From: RUG11462 sp045649405 | GTDB taxonomy: Bacteria; Bacillota; Clostridia; Oscillospirales; Acutalibacteraceae | DNA length: 64,000 nt | Assembly: GCA_045649405.1 (NCBI GenBank) | Contig: JAZRPW010000056.1 | Location: forward strand, 1-64,000 | Reading direction: 5' to 3' | In this document: positions 52,365-60,331 of the stretch, one piece after another | How the letters are laid out: every line of letters starts with the position of its first letter | How positions within the stretch are numbered: position 1 is the stretch's first letter | Position numbers and translations under genes: made by a program | The notes under the pieces: model-generated | Databases searched by the model: none | What the model was told of the DNA's origin: nothing | The model's input: only the letters and a program-made list of their open reading frames with translations

Positions 52365-54977
52365 ATGTTTCAAAATATTTCTAAGAATGAAGTTTTGTCA
52401 CAGTTGCAAACTGATATAAAAACAGGTTTATCAACTGAAACTGTATCAAAACTTCAAGAAAGTTATGGTTTTAACAAATTAAGCGAGAAAAAGAAAAAGA
52501 CATTTTTTCAGAAGTTTTTAGACCAATTCAAAGATGTAATGATTTTAATACTTATTCTTGCAGCTATCGTGTCATTTGTTGTGGCTTGCGTAGAAGGGGA
52601 ATTGAAAGAGTTTTTTGAACCGGTACTAATTCTTCTCATCGTTGTACTTAATGCATTTATGGGCGTAATTCAAGAGTCTAAAGCAGAAAAGGCGCTTGAT
52701 GCACTTAAAAATATGTCTGCGCCACACGCAAGGGTTATTCGTGATGGGGTAGAGCAAGTAATTGATTCATCATTGCTTGTTCCTGGCGATATAATTAAGT
52801 TAGAAGCAGGCGACTTTGTTCCTGCAGATGCAAGACTTATTGAAAGTGTTAGTTTAAAAAGTGAAGAGTCTGCTTTAACCGGCGAATCAGTTCCATCTGA
52901 AAAAGATGCTAATGAATCGGTTGAAAAAGATGCACCAATAGGCGACAGAGCGAATATGGTTTTCTCAGGTTGTTCAATTACTTACGGTACTGCATTGGCT
53001 GTTGTTACCGCAACTGGAATGAATACAGAAATGGGCAAAATTGCAAATCTTTTGGAAGGCGAAACCGAAACTCAAACACCGCTTCAAAAGAAACTCGCAC
53101 AACTTGGTAAATATCTTGGTTTTATGGCTCTTGGCGCTTGTGCGATAATTTTTATTGTTGGTATTTTAAGTGGCACACCTGTGCTTGATATTTTTATGAC
53201 AGCCGTTTCTCTTGCAGTTTCTGCAATTCCTGAAGGCTTGCCTGCAATTGTTACAATTGTGCTTTCAATTGGCGTTCAAAGAATGGTAAAAAGAAACGCA
53301 CTTATTAGAAAACTTCCTGCAGTTGAAACTTTGGGTAGCGCATCAATCATTTGTTCAGATAAAACTGGCACACTCACACAAAACAGAATGACTTTAACAA
53401 AAGCTTTTTGTGACGGAATGAGCGAAACAGTAGATATTACAACGGAAAATGATGAAGATGTTAGAAAACTTTTAATGTTTGGCACACTTTGTTGTGATGG
53501 CTCGGTTGTTTTTGAAGAAGACACAGAGAAACACATTGGTGACCCAACCGAAACTTCAATTATTGTAGCTGCACACAAAAACGGAATGGGCAAAGATGAA
53601 CTTAATGAAAAATACACTCGTTTAGGTTCTATTCCTTTTGATTCTGACAGAAAATTAATGTCAACAATTAATAGAATTGATGGCAAATTAGTGGTTATTG
53701 TTAAAGGTGCTTTTGATATGATGGCGGCTCGTTGTACTAGTGGCAACATCGAAAAAGCAAAAGAAATAACCGAAAATATGAGTGAAAACGCTTTAAGAGT
53801 TTTGGCGATTGGTTATAAAGAAATTGATGAAATTCCTGAAACCCTTGAATCTGAAACTCTTGAAAATGGCCTTGAATTTTTAGGTTTAGTTGGTATGATT
53901 GACCCACCAAGAGAAGAAGCAAAAGTTGCAGTTGCTACTTGCAGAAATGCAGGAATCAAACCAATTATGATTACCGGTGACCACGTTGTAACTGCAAAGG
54001 CAATTGCAAAAGAACTTGGCATTTTTGTTGATGGTGATATGGCTATTACAGGCGCAGAACTTGATAATATGAGTGAAGATGAACTTGACAGTAAAGTTGA
54101 GCAAATTTCTGTTTATGCTAGAGTTTCACCTGAAAACAAAATTCGCATTGTTAAGGCTTGGCAGAAAAAAGGTCAGGTTGTTTCAATGACTGGCGATGGT
54201 GTTAATGATGCGCCTGCACTTAAAGCGGCAGACATTGGTTGCGCAATGGGTATTACTGGAACAGATGTTGCAAAAGGTGCCGCAGATATGACACTTACTG
54301 ATGATAACTTTGCGACAATTGTTGAAGCAGTTAAAGAAGGCCGCGGCATTTATGCAAATATCAAAAAGGTTGTTGGTTTCTTACTTGGAACAAACATTGG
54401 CGAAGTGATTGCAGTGTTCGTTGCAATGGTTGTTTGGCAAGTAACTCCGTTTTTATCAATGCAATTATTGTGGATTAACTTGGTAACAGACAGTCTTCCA
54501 GCAATTGCGCTTGGAATGGAGCCGGTTGAAGAGAATGTAATGGACCAAAAACCTAGACCAAAAACCGAAGGAATTTTTGCTCACGGATTAGGAATTAGAG
54601 TTGTTCTTCAAGGCATAATGTTCGCAATTTTAGCGCTTGTTGCATTTTATATCGGTTGGGGTGGAGTAGAACAAAACCTTGCCGTTGGTCAAACAATGGC
54701 GTTTATGGTGCTTGCACTTTCACAAACAGTTCAAGCTTTCAATATGCGTTCGGACTTGTCACTTTTCAAAATTGGATGGTTTACAAACAAAACATTAAAT
54801 CTCGCAGTTTTAGCGTCCGTTTTAATGATGTCGCTTGTGTTGTTCACACCAGTTGGCGTTGCTTTTGGTTTAGTAACACTCACATTAAAACAATATTTAA
54901 TTGCTTTTGGCTTAATTTTAGTTCCAATTGTAGTAATGGAATTATCAAAATTATTAGGACTTGTTAAACAAAAATAA
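52365..54977 (+). CDS. calcium-type cation-transporting P-type ATPase
   Basis: 870 residues. Phosphorylation motif CSDKTGTLTQN, hinge TGDGVNDAPALKAADIG, and TGESVPSEK in the actuator domain. The fourth membrane segment has AIPEGLPAIVTIVLSIG (PEGLP) and the sixth WINLVTDSLPAIALG, with Asn and Asp ligands as in calcium pumps of the type IIA/SPCA group. It probably exports calcium (or manganese). ATG 52365; the GTG at 52326 is earlier but lacks a ribosome binding site. Confidence 0.93.
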   Translation: MFQNISKNEVLSQLQTDIKTGLSTETVSKLQESYGFNKLSEKKKKTFFQKFLDQFKDVMILILILAAIVSFVVACVEGELKEFFEPVLILLIVVLNAFMGVIQESKAEKALDALKNMSAPHARVIRDGVEQVIDSSLLVPGDIIKLEAGDFVPADARLIESVSLKSEESALTGESVPSEKDANESVEKDAPIGDRANMVFSGCSITYGTALAVVTATGMNTEMGKIANLLEGETETQTPLQKKLAQLGKYLGFMALGACAIIFIVGILSGTPVLDIFMTAVSLAVSAIPEGLPAIVTIVLSIGVQRMVKRNALIRKLPAVETLGSASIICSDKTGTLTQNRMTLTKAFCDGMSETVDITTENDEDVRKLLMFGTLCCDGSVVFEEDTEKHIGDPTETSIIVAAHKNGMGKDELNEKYTRLGSIPFDSDRKLMSTINRIDGKLVVIVKGAFDMMAARCTSGNIEKAKEITENMSENALRVLAIGYKEIDEIPETLESETLENGLEFLGLVGMIDPPREEAKVAVATCRNAGIKPIMITGDHVVTAKAIAKELGIFVDGDMAITGAELDNMSEDELDSKVEQISVYARVSPENKIRIVKAWQKKGQVVSMTGDGVNDAPALKAADIGCAMGITGTDVAKGAADMTLTDDNFATIVEAVKEGRGIYANIKKVVGFLLGTNIGEVIAVFVAMVVWQVTPFLSMQLLWINLVTDSLPAIALGMEPVEENVMDQKPRPKTEGIFAHGLGIRVVLQGIMFAILALVAFYIGWGGVEQNLAVGQTMAFMVLALSQTVQAFNMRSDLSLFKIGWFTNKTLNLAVLASVLMMSLVLFTPVGVAFGLVTLTLKQYLIAFGLILVPIVVMELSKLLGLVKQK

Positions 54978-54986
54978 GGTTTTATT

Positions 54987-55586
54987 ATGAAAATTTCAAA
55001 ATATTTAAACAAAGAATTACAAATTTTGCGAAACAAAGCAAAAATGTCATCAATTATTAAAACTATTTGTTTTGATATTGTTGTTTTTATTGTAGCTATA
55101 ATCTTGTATATTAAATTTGAGTTTTCTATTTTATTTTCACTATTAGCAATAACTCCGCTTTTAATAGTTTCTTTGTATTTATTCAATATTCTTGAATTTG
55201 TTTTTGACAAAGATTTTGAAGGAGAAATTGTATCAAAAGAAGCTACTGAAGAAATGGTATTTCATCATAACATGAATAAATTGTGCGCCTCTATAACATT
55301 TCGTTCTCGTAACGACCATGATTTTTCTATTGTAAATGTAGTAAATTGTGAAATAAAAGCAGATGATGGAAAAATTTACACTGAAAAATGGATGTTAGAT
55401 ACATTGCCTTTGGGTTCTTGTTATGAAATTGGCGACCGTGTAAGGCATTATGCGGGATTTAGACACTATAGTAAAGTTAATAACAAAAAAGATGATTATG
55501 TAATTTGTATAACCTGTGGTTGTAAAAATCCAAAATATAAAACAAAATGTTTTGATTGCAAAAATCCATTGCAAATTGAAAAATAA
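54987..55586 (+). CDS. membrane protein with C-terminal zinc ribbon, unknown
   Basis: 199 residues. Two N-terminal membrane helices (about 26-45 and 47-70), a middle domain of about 90 residues of beta-rich character, and a zinc ribbon at the end: CITCGCKNPKYKTKCFDCKNP with two CxxC pairs. The ribosome binding site is weak (aaggtttt), and it follows the ATPase gene by 9 bp, so the two may be one transcript. Function unknown. Confidence 0.7.
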   Translation: MKISKYLNKELQILRNKAKMSSIIKTICFDIVVFIVAIILYIKFEFSILFSLLAITPLLIVSLYLFNILEFVFDKDFEGEIVSKEATEEMVFHHNMNKLCASITFRSRNDHDFSIVNVVNCEIKADDGKIYTEKWMLDTLPLGSCYEIGDRVRHYAGFRHYSKVNNKKDDYVICITCGCKNPKYKTKCFDCKNPLQIEK

Positions 55587-55587
55587 A

Positions 55588-55618
55588 AAAAGACACTCGA
55601 AAGAGTGTCTTTTTTTTA
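55588..55618 (+). terminator. terminator of the ATPase operon
   Basis: Stem aaagacactc / gagtgtcttt with loop gaaa and eight T. Confidence 0.9.
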
Positions 55619-55619
55619 A

Positions 55620-55641
55620 TGGAGCAGGTGATGGGAATCGA
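55620..55641 (-). pseudogene. truncated tRNA-Gly 3' end
   Basis: On the minus strand it reads TCGATTCCCATCACCTGCTCCA, the last 22 nt of the tRNA-Gly gene, identical to 55798-55819. The direct repeat extends six bases further (ttttaa before it), 28 nt in all. The rest of the tRNA is missing; a hairpin chain follows instead. Confidence 0.8.
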
Positions 55642-55752
55642 GGTGCGTGCTACGCACCTCTTGACACTTCGTGTCACGCTTATTTAAAAACGTTTTTCTC
55701 GCCGATAAATCGGCAACCGAAAAACATGGTAATGGGTTCGATTCCCACATAC
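55640..55752. repeat. hairpin chain attached to the truncated tRNA-Gly
   Basis: Consecutive palindromes: gaggtgcgt-gct-acgcacctc (55640-55660), gacac-ttc-gtgtc (55663-55675) and a nested one with arms gtttttc/gaaaaac and gccga/tcggc (55692-55725). It ends with tgggttcgattccca (55733-55747), a tRNA T-arm read on the plus strand. The sequences tgggaatcga (55632-55641) and tcgattccca (55738-55747) form inverted ends. No gene seen. Confidence 0.7.
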
Positions 55753-55763
55753 TTACTAAATTA

Positions 55764-55796
55764 AAAACAAGGTACTCATTAGAGTACCTTGTTTTA
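55764..55796. terminator. terminator downstream of tRNA-Gly
   Basis: 14-bp stem aaaacaaggtactc / gagtaccttgtttt, loop atta; the minus-strand side provides a T-run just beyond the tRNA 3' end. Confidence 0.8.
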
Positions 55797-55797
55797 A

Positions 55798-55871
55798 TGG
55801 AGCAGGTGATGGGAATCGAACCCACGTGTTCAGCTTGGAAGGCTGACATTCTACCATTGAACTACACCTGC
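55798..55871 (-). tRNA. tRNA-Gly(TCC)
   Basis: On the minus strand: acceptor GCAGGTG / CACCTGC, discriminator T, encoded CCA, D-arm with AGTTCAATGGTAGAAT, anticodon loop CTTCCAA (anticodon TCC) and T-arm GTGGGTTCGATTCCCAT. The cloverleaf is complete. Confidence 0.93.
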
Positions 55872-55894
55872 ATATTTGATTTTCAACAAGGTTT

Positions 55895-55923
55895 ATAATA
55901 TCACATTTAAAACATCAAGTCAA
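55895..55923 (-). promoter_or_regulatory. tRNA-Gly promoter
   Basis: Minus strand TTGACT (55923-55918) and TATTAT (55900-55895), spacing 17 bp, about 24 bp before the tRNA 5' end. Confidence 0.7.
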
Positions 55924-55992
55924 GAGTTTTTTATAATATTAATTACATTTTTTAAAAGAAAAAAATTATTTATCTTTTTTTGAAAATAAGGG

Positions 55993-56020
55993 TTGCATTT
56001 TTTCAAAAAAAGATTATAAT
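55993..56020 (+). promoter_or_regulatory. promoter upstream of the ABC exporter genes
   Basis: TTGCAT (55993-55998) and TATAAT (56015-56020), 16-bp spacing. The first long gene starts 270 bp downstream, so the transcript has a long leader containing a 60-codon frame and a hairpin. Confidence 0.6.
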
Positions 56021-56064
56021 ATAATCGAAATTAACAAGAAAAAGTTATTCAGAGTTGATTAGTT

Positions 56065-56247
56065 ATGGACATATATATGCCGATATCACTTTTATTTGTA
56101 ATTTACAGCAACATTTTTTTAATGTTGTTTATTTCCAGTTATTTAGTTTTAATTAAAAGAGCAGAAAAACAGATTTATAAAAACATATTTTATTACAAAA
56201 AAATAATATTTTCAGGAATTCCTACTCACAAAGTTATGTTATCATGA
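56065..56247 (+). CDS. possible 60-residue hydrophobic leader protein
   Basis: Begins MDIYMPISLLFVIYSNIFLM, one long hydrophobic segment (about 5-30), then a basic tail. The ribosome binding site is poor (cagagttgat). It lies between the promoter and the ABC exporter genes. It could be a small membrane protein or just an open frame in AT-rich leader. Confidence 0.35.
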   Translation: MDIYMPISLLFVIYSNIFLMLFISSYLVLIKRAEKQIYKNIFYYKKIIFSGIPTHKVMLS

Positions 56248-56280
56248 TGCTTGGTTTTGTTTTTGCATCATTTAATTTTT
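56244..56280 (+). promoter_or_regulatory. attenuator-like hairpin before the ABC exporter
   Basis: Arms atgatgc (56244-56250) and gcatcat (56265-56271) with a 14-nt T-rich loop, followed by ttaattttt. It resembles a weak terminator 14 bp before the exporter start. Confidence 0.4.
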
Positions 56281-56293
56281 GTGAGGTTTTTTT

Positions 56294-58039
56294 ATGTTTA
56301 TTTTTAGATTTATCTGGGAAAAGTTAAAAGGACGACGAGTCATTTATATATTAGGTCTGTTTTTAACATTACTTACATCTTTATTAGCGATAATTAATCC
56401 ATATTTATCAAAATATCTTGTAGATGATGTTATAAGACAACAAAAACATAATATGCTTATTCCATTATTATTGGCAATGATTGGTGTCATCGTTTTTAAA
56501 AATTCGCTTCATTTGTTGAAAGTATATTTTATGGAAAAATCCAGTCAGCATATGCTATATAATATTCGTTTTAACATATTCAAAAATATTCAATATCAAG
56601 AAATGAAGTATTTTGACTTAATAAGCACAGGCGATATAATTACAAGGTTAAACGGAGACCTTGAGTTTATTCGTCATTATATTGCTTATACATTTTATCT
56701 TGGTATTGAAATTATTGTTGTATTTTTCAGCGCATTGATTGTATTGTTTTCAACAAGTGTAAAAATGACATTAGCATTACTTTGTGTAATGCCATTTATA
56801 TTCGCTGTATCTTATTATTACAGTAAATATATTCGTCCATTTTTCAGAAAAAACAGAGCAAATTTAGCAAAATTAAATCAAATTGGTCAAGAAAATATTG
56901 AAGGTAACCGAATTGTTAAAGCATTTACAAGAGAAGAATATGAAGTAGATAAATTTTCTAATGCAAGTAAGGAATATATGAATTCTCATTTGAAAGCAAC
57001 ATATGCGTTTCAAAAAATTCTTCCTGTAATAAATACACTTGCAAGTTCGATTACTGTAATTAATATGTTAGTTGGTGGTATCTTTGTAATAAATAATACA
57101 ATTACAATTGGTGAATTAACAATGTTTACTTCGCTTGCATGGGCGCTTACAAATCCTATGCAGAATATCAGTACCATCTTAAATGATTATCAAAGATTTG
57201 CAACTTCTGCAGAAAAAGTAATTGAAATTTGTTATGATTCTCCTATTATACAAAATCGAGAAGACGCAGTTGAAATTGAAAAAATAAACGGTAAAATTAA
57301 ATTTGAAAATGTTAGTTTTTCAGCAGGAAACAAAGACATTTTAAACGATGTTTCTTTTGAAATTTTACCTGGTGAAACTATAGGTGTTATGGGGCCTACT
57401 GGTTCAGGAAAGACTACAATTGCAAATTTGATTTCAAGATTTTATGACGTGGATAGCGGAAAAATTTTGATTGATGATATTGATATTCGCCATTTAAAAT
57501 TAGAAGATATTCATAGTTCAATTGTCACTGCAACTCAAGATGTCTTTTTGTTTTCAGATACAATTTCAAGTAACATTTCATTTTCTAATGAGAATATGAG
57601 CGAAGAAGAAATTCGTAATTCTGCAATACTTGCCGCTGCAGAAGAATTTATTATAAGAACTCCTGATTCGTATGACACAATAATAGGTGAAAGAGGAGTA
57701 GGGCTTTCCGGTGGACAACGCCAACGACTCGCCTTTGCAAGAGCAATCGCTGCAAAGCCTTCTGTTTTAATTTTAGATGATACAACTTCTGCGGTTGATG
57801 CTGAAACAGAAGAGTATATTCAAAACTCTCTCAAAAATTTACCGTTTGAATGTACTAAAATTATAATTGCTCAAAGAATTTCATCTGTAGTTAATTGCGA
57901 TAAAATCATAATTTTAGAAAACGGTTGTGTAACAGTTGGTAACCACCAAACACTTTCTGCAACAAATAAATATTATAGAGATATTTGTGAACTGCAAAAT
58001 GTTGGAAACCTTCCTGATTTTTTAGGAGGTGAGAAATAA
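56294..58039 (+). CDS. ABC exporter half-transporter with degenerate ATPase site
   Basis: 581 residues. Six-helix membrane domain (about 1-315) and an ATPase domain with Walker A GPTGSGKT (about 371-378) and signature LSGGQRQR. Walker B reads LILDDTTSAVD, so the catalytic Glu is Asp, and the H-loop reads IIIAQRIS, with Gln in place of His. These are marks of the non-catalytic half of heterodimeric exporters such as BmrC or TM287. Its partner is the next gene (1-nt overlap). Confidence 0.92.
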   Translation: MFIFRFIWEKLKGRRVIYILGLFLTLLTSLLAIINPYLSKYLVDDVIRQQKHNMLIPLLLAMIGVIVFKNSLHLLKVYFMEKSSQHMLYNIRFNIFKNIQYQEMKYFDLISTGDIITRLNGDLEFIRHYIAYTFYLGIEIIVVFFSALIVLFSTSVKMTLALLCVMPFIFAVSYYYSKYIRPFFRKNRANLAKLNQIGQENIEGNRIVKAFTREEYEVDKFSNASKEYMNSHLKATYAFQKILPVINTLASSITVINMLVGGIFVINNTITIGELTMFTSLAWALTNPMQNISTILNDYQRFATSAEKVIEICYDSPIIQNREDAVEIEKINGKIKFENVSFSAGNKDILNDVSFEILPGETIGVMGPTGSGKTTIANLISRFYDVDSGKILIDDIDIRHLKLEDIHSSIVTATQDVFLFSDTISSNISFSNENMSEEEIRNSAILAAAEEFIIRTPDSYDTIIGERGVGLSGGQRQRLAFARAIAAKPSVLILDDTTSAVDAETEEYIQNSLKNLPFECTKIIIAQRISSVVNCDKIIILENGCVTVGNHQTLSATNKYYRDICELQNVGNLPDFLGGEK

Positions 58040-59805
58040 TGGCTCGTAATACATACGGTGTTGATGAAACTTTAGAAAGAAAATTTGATGTTTCAAAATT
58101 AAAAAGAGCTTTTGTTTATACAAAACCATATAAAAAACAAATGTTGTTTGCAATTGTTTTATCTTCTATTACATCGATTTTATCACTTTTGCCACCATTG
58201 ATGCTTTCAAAAGCAATTGACGAAGCAATACCTGATAATAATATTAAATTGCTTGTTCATCTTGCGCTTATTACTGTTGGCGCACTGATTTTATCAGCAG
58301 TATTCGGTGCTTTGCGAGGCGTTATTATTTCTAAAGTAGGTCAAAAAATAATTTATAATATCAGAATGGATTTGTTTAAACATATGCAAAAACTACCATT
58401 CTCTTATTATGACAACCGCCCACACGGAAAGATTTTAGTGCGAGTAGTAAACTATGTAAACAATGTTTCAAATACATTGTCAAATGGTATTATCAATGCA
58501 ATTATAAACATATTTAATATAGTTTTTATAGCGATTTATATGTTTATACTTGATGTTAAACTTGCATCAATTATATGTTTAGGTTTGCCACCGCTTTTAG
58601 CAGTAATTTTTGCTTTGAAAAGCAAGCAGAAAAAGTCGTTGTTTTTATTTAATAACAAAAATTCAAATTTAACTGCATTTTCCTGTGAACATATTGAAGG
58701 CGTTAAAGTTTCGCAAATTTTTAATAGACAGGAAAGAAATATAAAAATTTATGAAGAACTAAACAGTATTTATCGAAAATATTGGTATAAAATGTGTTTG
58801 TATACAAACTTGCTTTCACCAATTACAGATATATTACAACAAATAGTTTTATCTGCTGTATATATTGCTGGTATTCTTGTTGTTTCAACCAGTGTTGAAA
58901 TTGGCGTTTTAATTGCTATGGTTAGTTATGCAAACAGATTTTGGCATCCTATTACTGCTCTTGCAAATATATATAATAACTTTTTAACTACAATCAGTTA
59001 TTTAGACCGTATTTTTCAAACTCTTGATGAGCCGATAGAAGTTTTTGATAAACCTGAAGCAACTCCACAAAGCATTAAAGGTAATGTTCGTTTTGAAAAT
59101 GTTAATTTTGAATATGAAAAAGGTCATAGAGTAATTGACAATCTTTCATTTAAAGTTGAAAAAGGACAGTCTGTTGCTTTGGTTGGACCAACAGGCTCTG
59201 GCAAAACTACTATAGTAAATCTTCTTTCAAGATTTTATAATGCAGATGAAGGCAAGATTTTTATAGATGATAAACCAGTTGATGAAATCACTATTAAATC
59301 ATTGCGAGAGCAGACAGCTGTTATGATGCAAGATACTTTTATATTTTCAGGCACTATTGCTGATAATATAAGATATGGAAAACTTGATGCAACTATGGAA
59401 GAAATTGTTGCCGCAGCTAAAACGGTATGCGCAGATGAACTTATTTCAAAAATGAAAGATGGCTATGATACTGTGGTTTCTGAAAAGGGCAAGCAACTTT
59501 CTCAGGGCGAAAAACAACTTATTTCTTTGGCAAGAACATTGCTTGCAAACCCTGCAATTTTAATATTAGATGAAGCTACCTCTAATATTGATGCAAAAAC
59601 AGAGCATATGCTTCAAAAAGGAATTAAAGAGTTGCTTTCTGGCAGAACATCATTTATAATTGCTCATAGACTTTCAACTATTAAAAATTGCGATATGATT
59701 TTGTATATTAAAGATGGTAAAATCGCAGAAAGCGGAACACATGATGAATTGATGAACAAAAAAGGTTTGTATTATGACTTGTGTATGTCGCAATCTAATA
59801 TTTAA
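58039..59805 (+). CDS. ABC exporter half-transporter, catalytic partner
   Basis: 588 residues. Six membrane helices (about 30-330), Walker A GPTGSGKT, Walker B LILDEATSNID with the catalytic Glu and H-loop IIAHRLS, but a deviating signature, LSQGEKQL. With the previous protein this gives one normal and one degenerate ATP site, as in heterodimeric multidrug exporters. Substrate is unknown; drugs, lipids and peptides are all possible. Confidence 0.92.
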   Translation: MARNTYGVDETLERKFDVSKLKRAFVYTKPYKKQMLFAIVLSSITSILSLLPPLMLSKAIDEAIPDNNIKLLVHLALITVGALILSAVFGALRGVIISKVGQKIIYNIRMDLFKHMQKLPFSYYDNRPHGKILVRVVNYVNNVSNTLSNGIINAIINIFNIVFIAIYMFILDVKLASIICLGLPPLLAVIFALKSKQKKSLFLFNNKNSNLTAFSCEHIEGVKVSQIFNRQERNIKIYEELNSIYRKYWYKMCLYTNLLSPITDILQQIVLSAVYIAGILVVSTSVEIGVLIAMVSYANRFWHPITALANIYNNFLTTISYLDRIFQTLDEPIEVFDKPEATPQSIKGNVRFENVNFEYEKGHRVIDNLSFKVEKGQSVALVGPTGSGKTTIVNLLSRFYNADEGKIFIDDKPVDEITIKSLREQTAVMMQDTFIFSGTIADNIRYGKLDATMEEIVAAAKTVCADELISKMKDGYDTVVSEKGKQLSQGEKQLISLARTLLANPAILILDEATSNIDAKTEHMLQKGIKELLSGRTSFIIAHRLSTIKNCDMILYIKDGKIAESGTHDELMNKKGLYYDLCMSQSNI

Positions 59806-59810
59806 AATTA

Positions 59811-59847
59811 AAAAAATCCCGATGAAAAACTTCATCGGGATTTTTTA
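59811..59847. terminator. terminator of the ABC exporter operon
   Basis: Stem aaaaaatcccgatga / tcatcgggatttttt with a 6-nt loop. A/T runs on both sides let it also end the convergent minus-strand gene. Confidence 0.9.
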
Positions 59848-59858
59848 ATAAATTCAAG

Positions 59859-60278
59859 TTAGATTTTTTTAGCAAATGTAAACACTCTGTCCGGAATGTC
59901 TTTTTCATCACATGAAAGTGTGAAAGTGAATTTTACATTTGAATCTTCAGCGAGTGCTGAAACTCTTTCAAGGAAATCAGCGATAAGGTCAAAATCTTTA
60001 CCACCAACGATTTTATAAGTAGCATCACAGAAAACGTCTGTAACGTCATAGTTACCAGCGCAGATACCGCTTAAGAAACCATAGTAAGCATCATAACCTT
60101 TTACGCCGTATTCATCAACATCGCAAAGTCTTACTGCTGATGATACATCAAATCTTAATGTGTTTCCTTTTTCTATACATACAACGTTACCTTTTGAGGT
60201 TTTAGCAGTTTCATTAACATTCTCAATAAGATGTTTTGTTTTACCTGAGCCTCTTGTACCGATAATTAAATTAATCAT
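59859..60278 (-). CDS. small P-loop NTPase, unknown
   Basis: 139 residues. Starts MINLIIGTRGSGKTKHLIE, a complete Walker A (GTRGSGKT, 7-14). A possible Walker B lies around VTDVFCDATYKI. It is behind pgi on the same strand (53-bp gap) with AAGGAG upstream. Relatives in Clostridia are often labelled 'ATP-binding' or 'twitching motility PilT' without evidence. The terminal half is acidic. I cannot assign a role. Confidence 0.75.
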   Translation of the reverse strand: MINLIIGTRGSGKTKHLIENVNETAKTSKGNVVCIEKGNTLRFDVSSAVRLCDVDEYGVKGYDAYYGFLSGICAGNYDVTDVFCDATYKIVGGKDFDLIADFLERVSALAEDSNVKFTFTLSCDEKDIPDRVFTFAKKI

Positions 60279-60331
60279 AATTTTTTGTCTCCTTTAAATT
60301 ATATTTAACCACATTGCTGTGGAAAGGTTCA

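Noticed and set aside
55614..55871. Prophage or integrative element attachment at tRNA-Gly
   Set aside because: The 28-nt direct repeat resembles an att pair, but only 150 bp lie between and no integrase is present.
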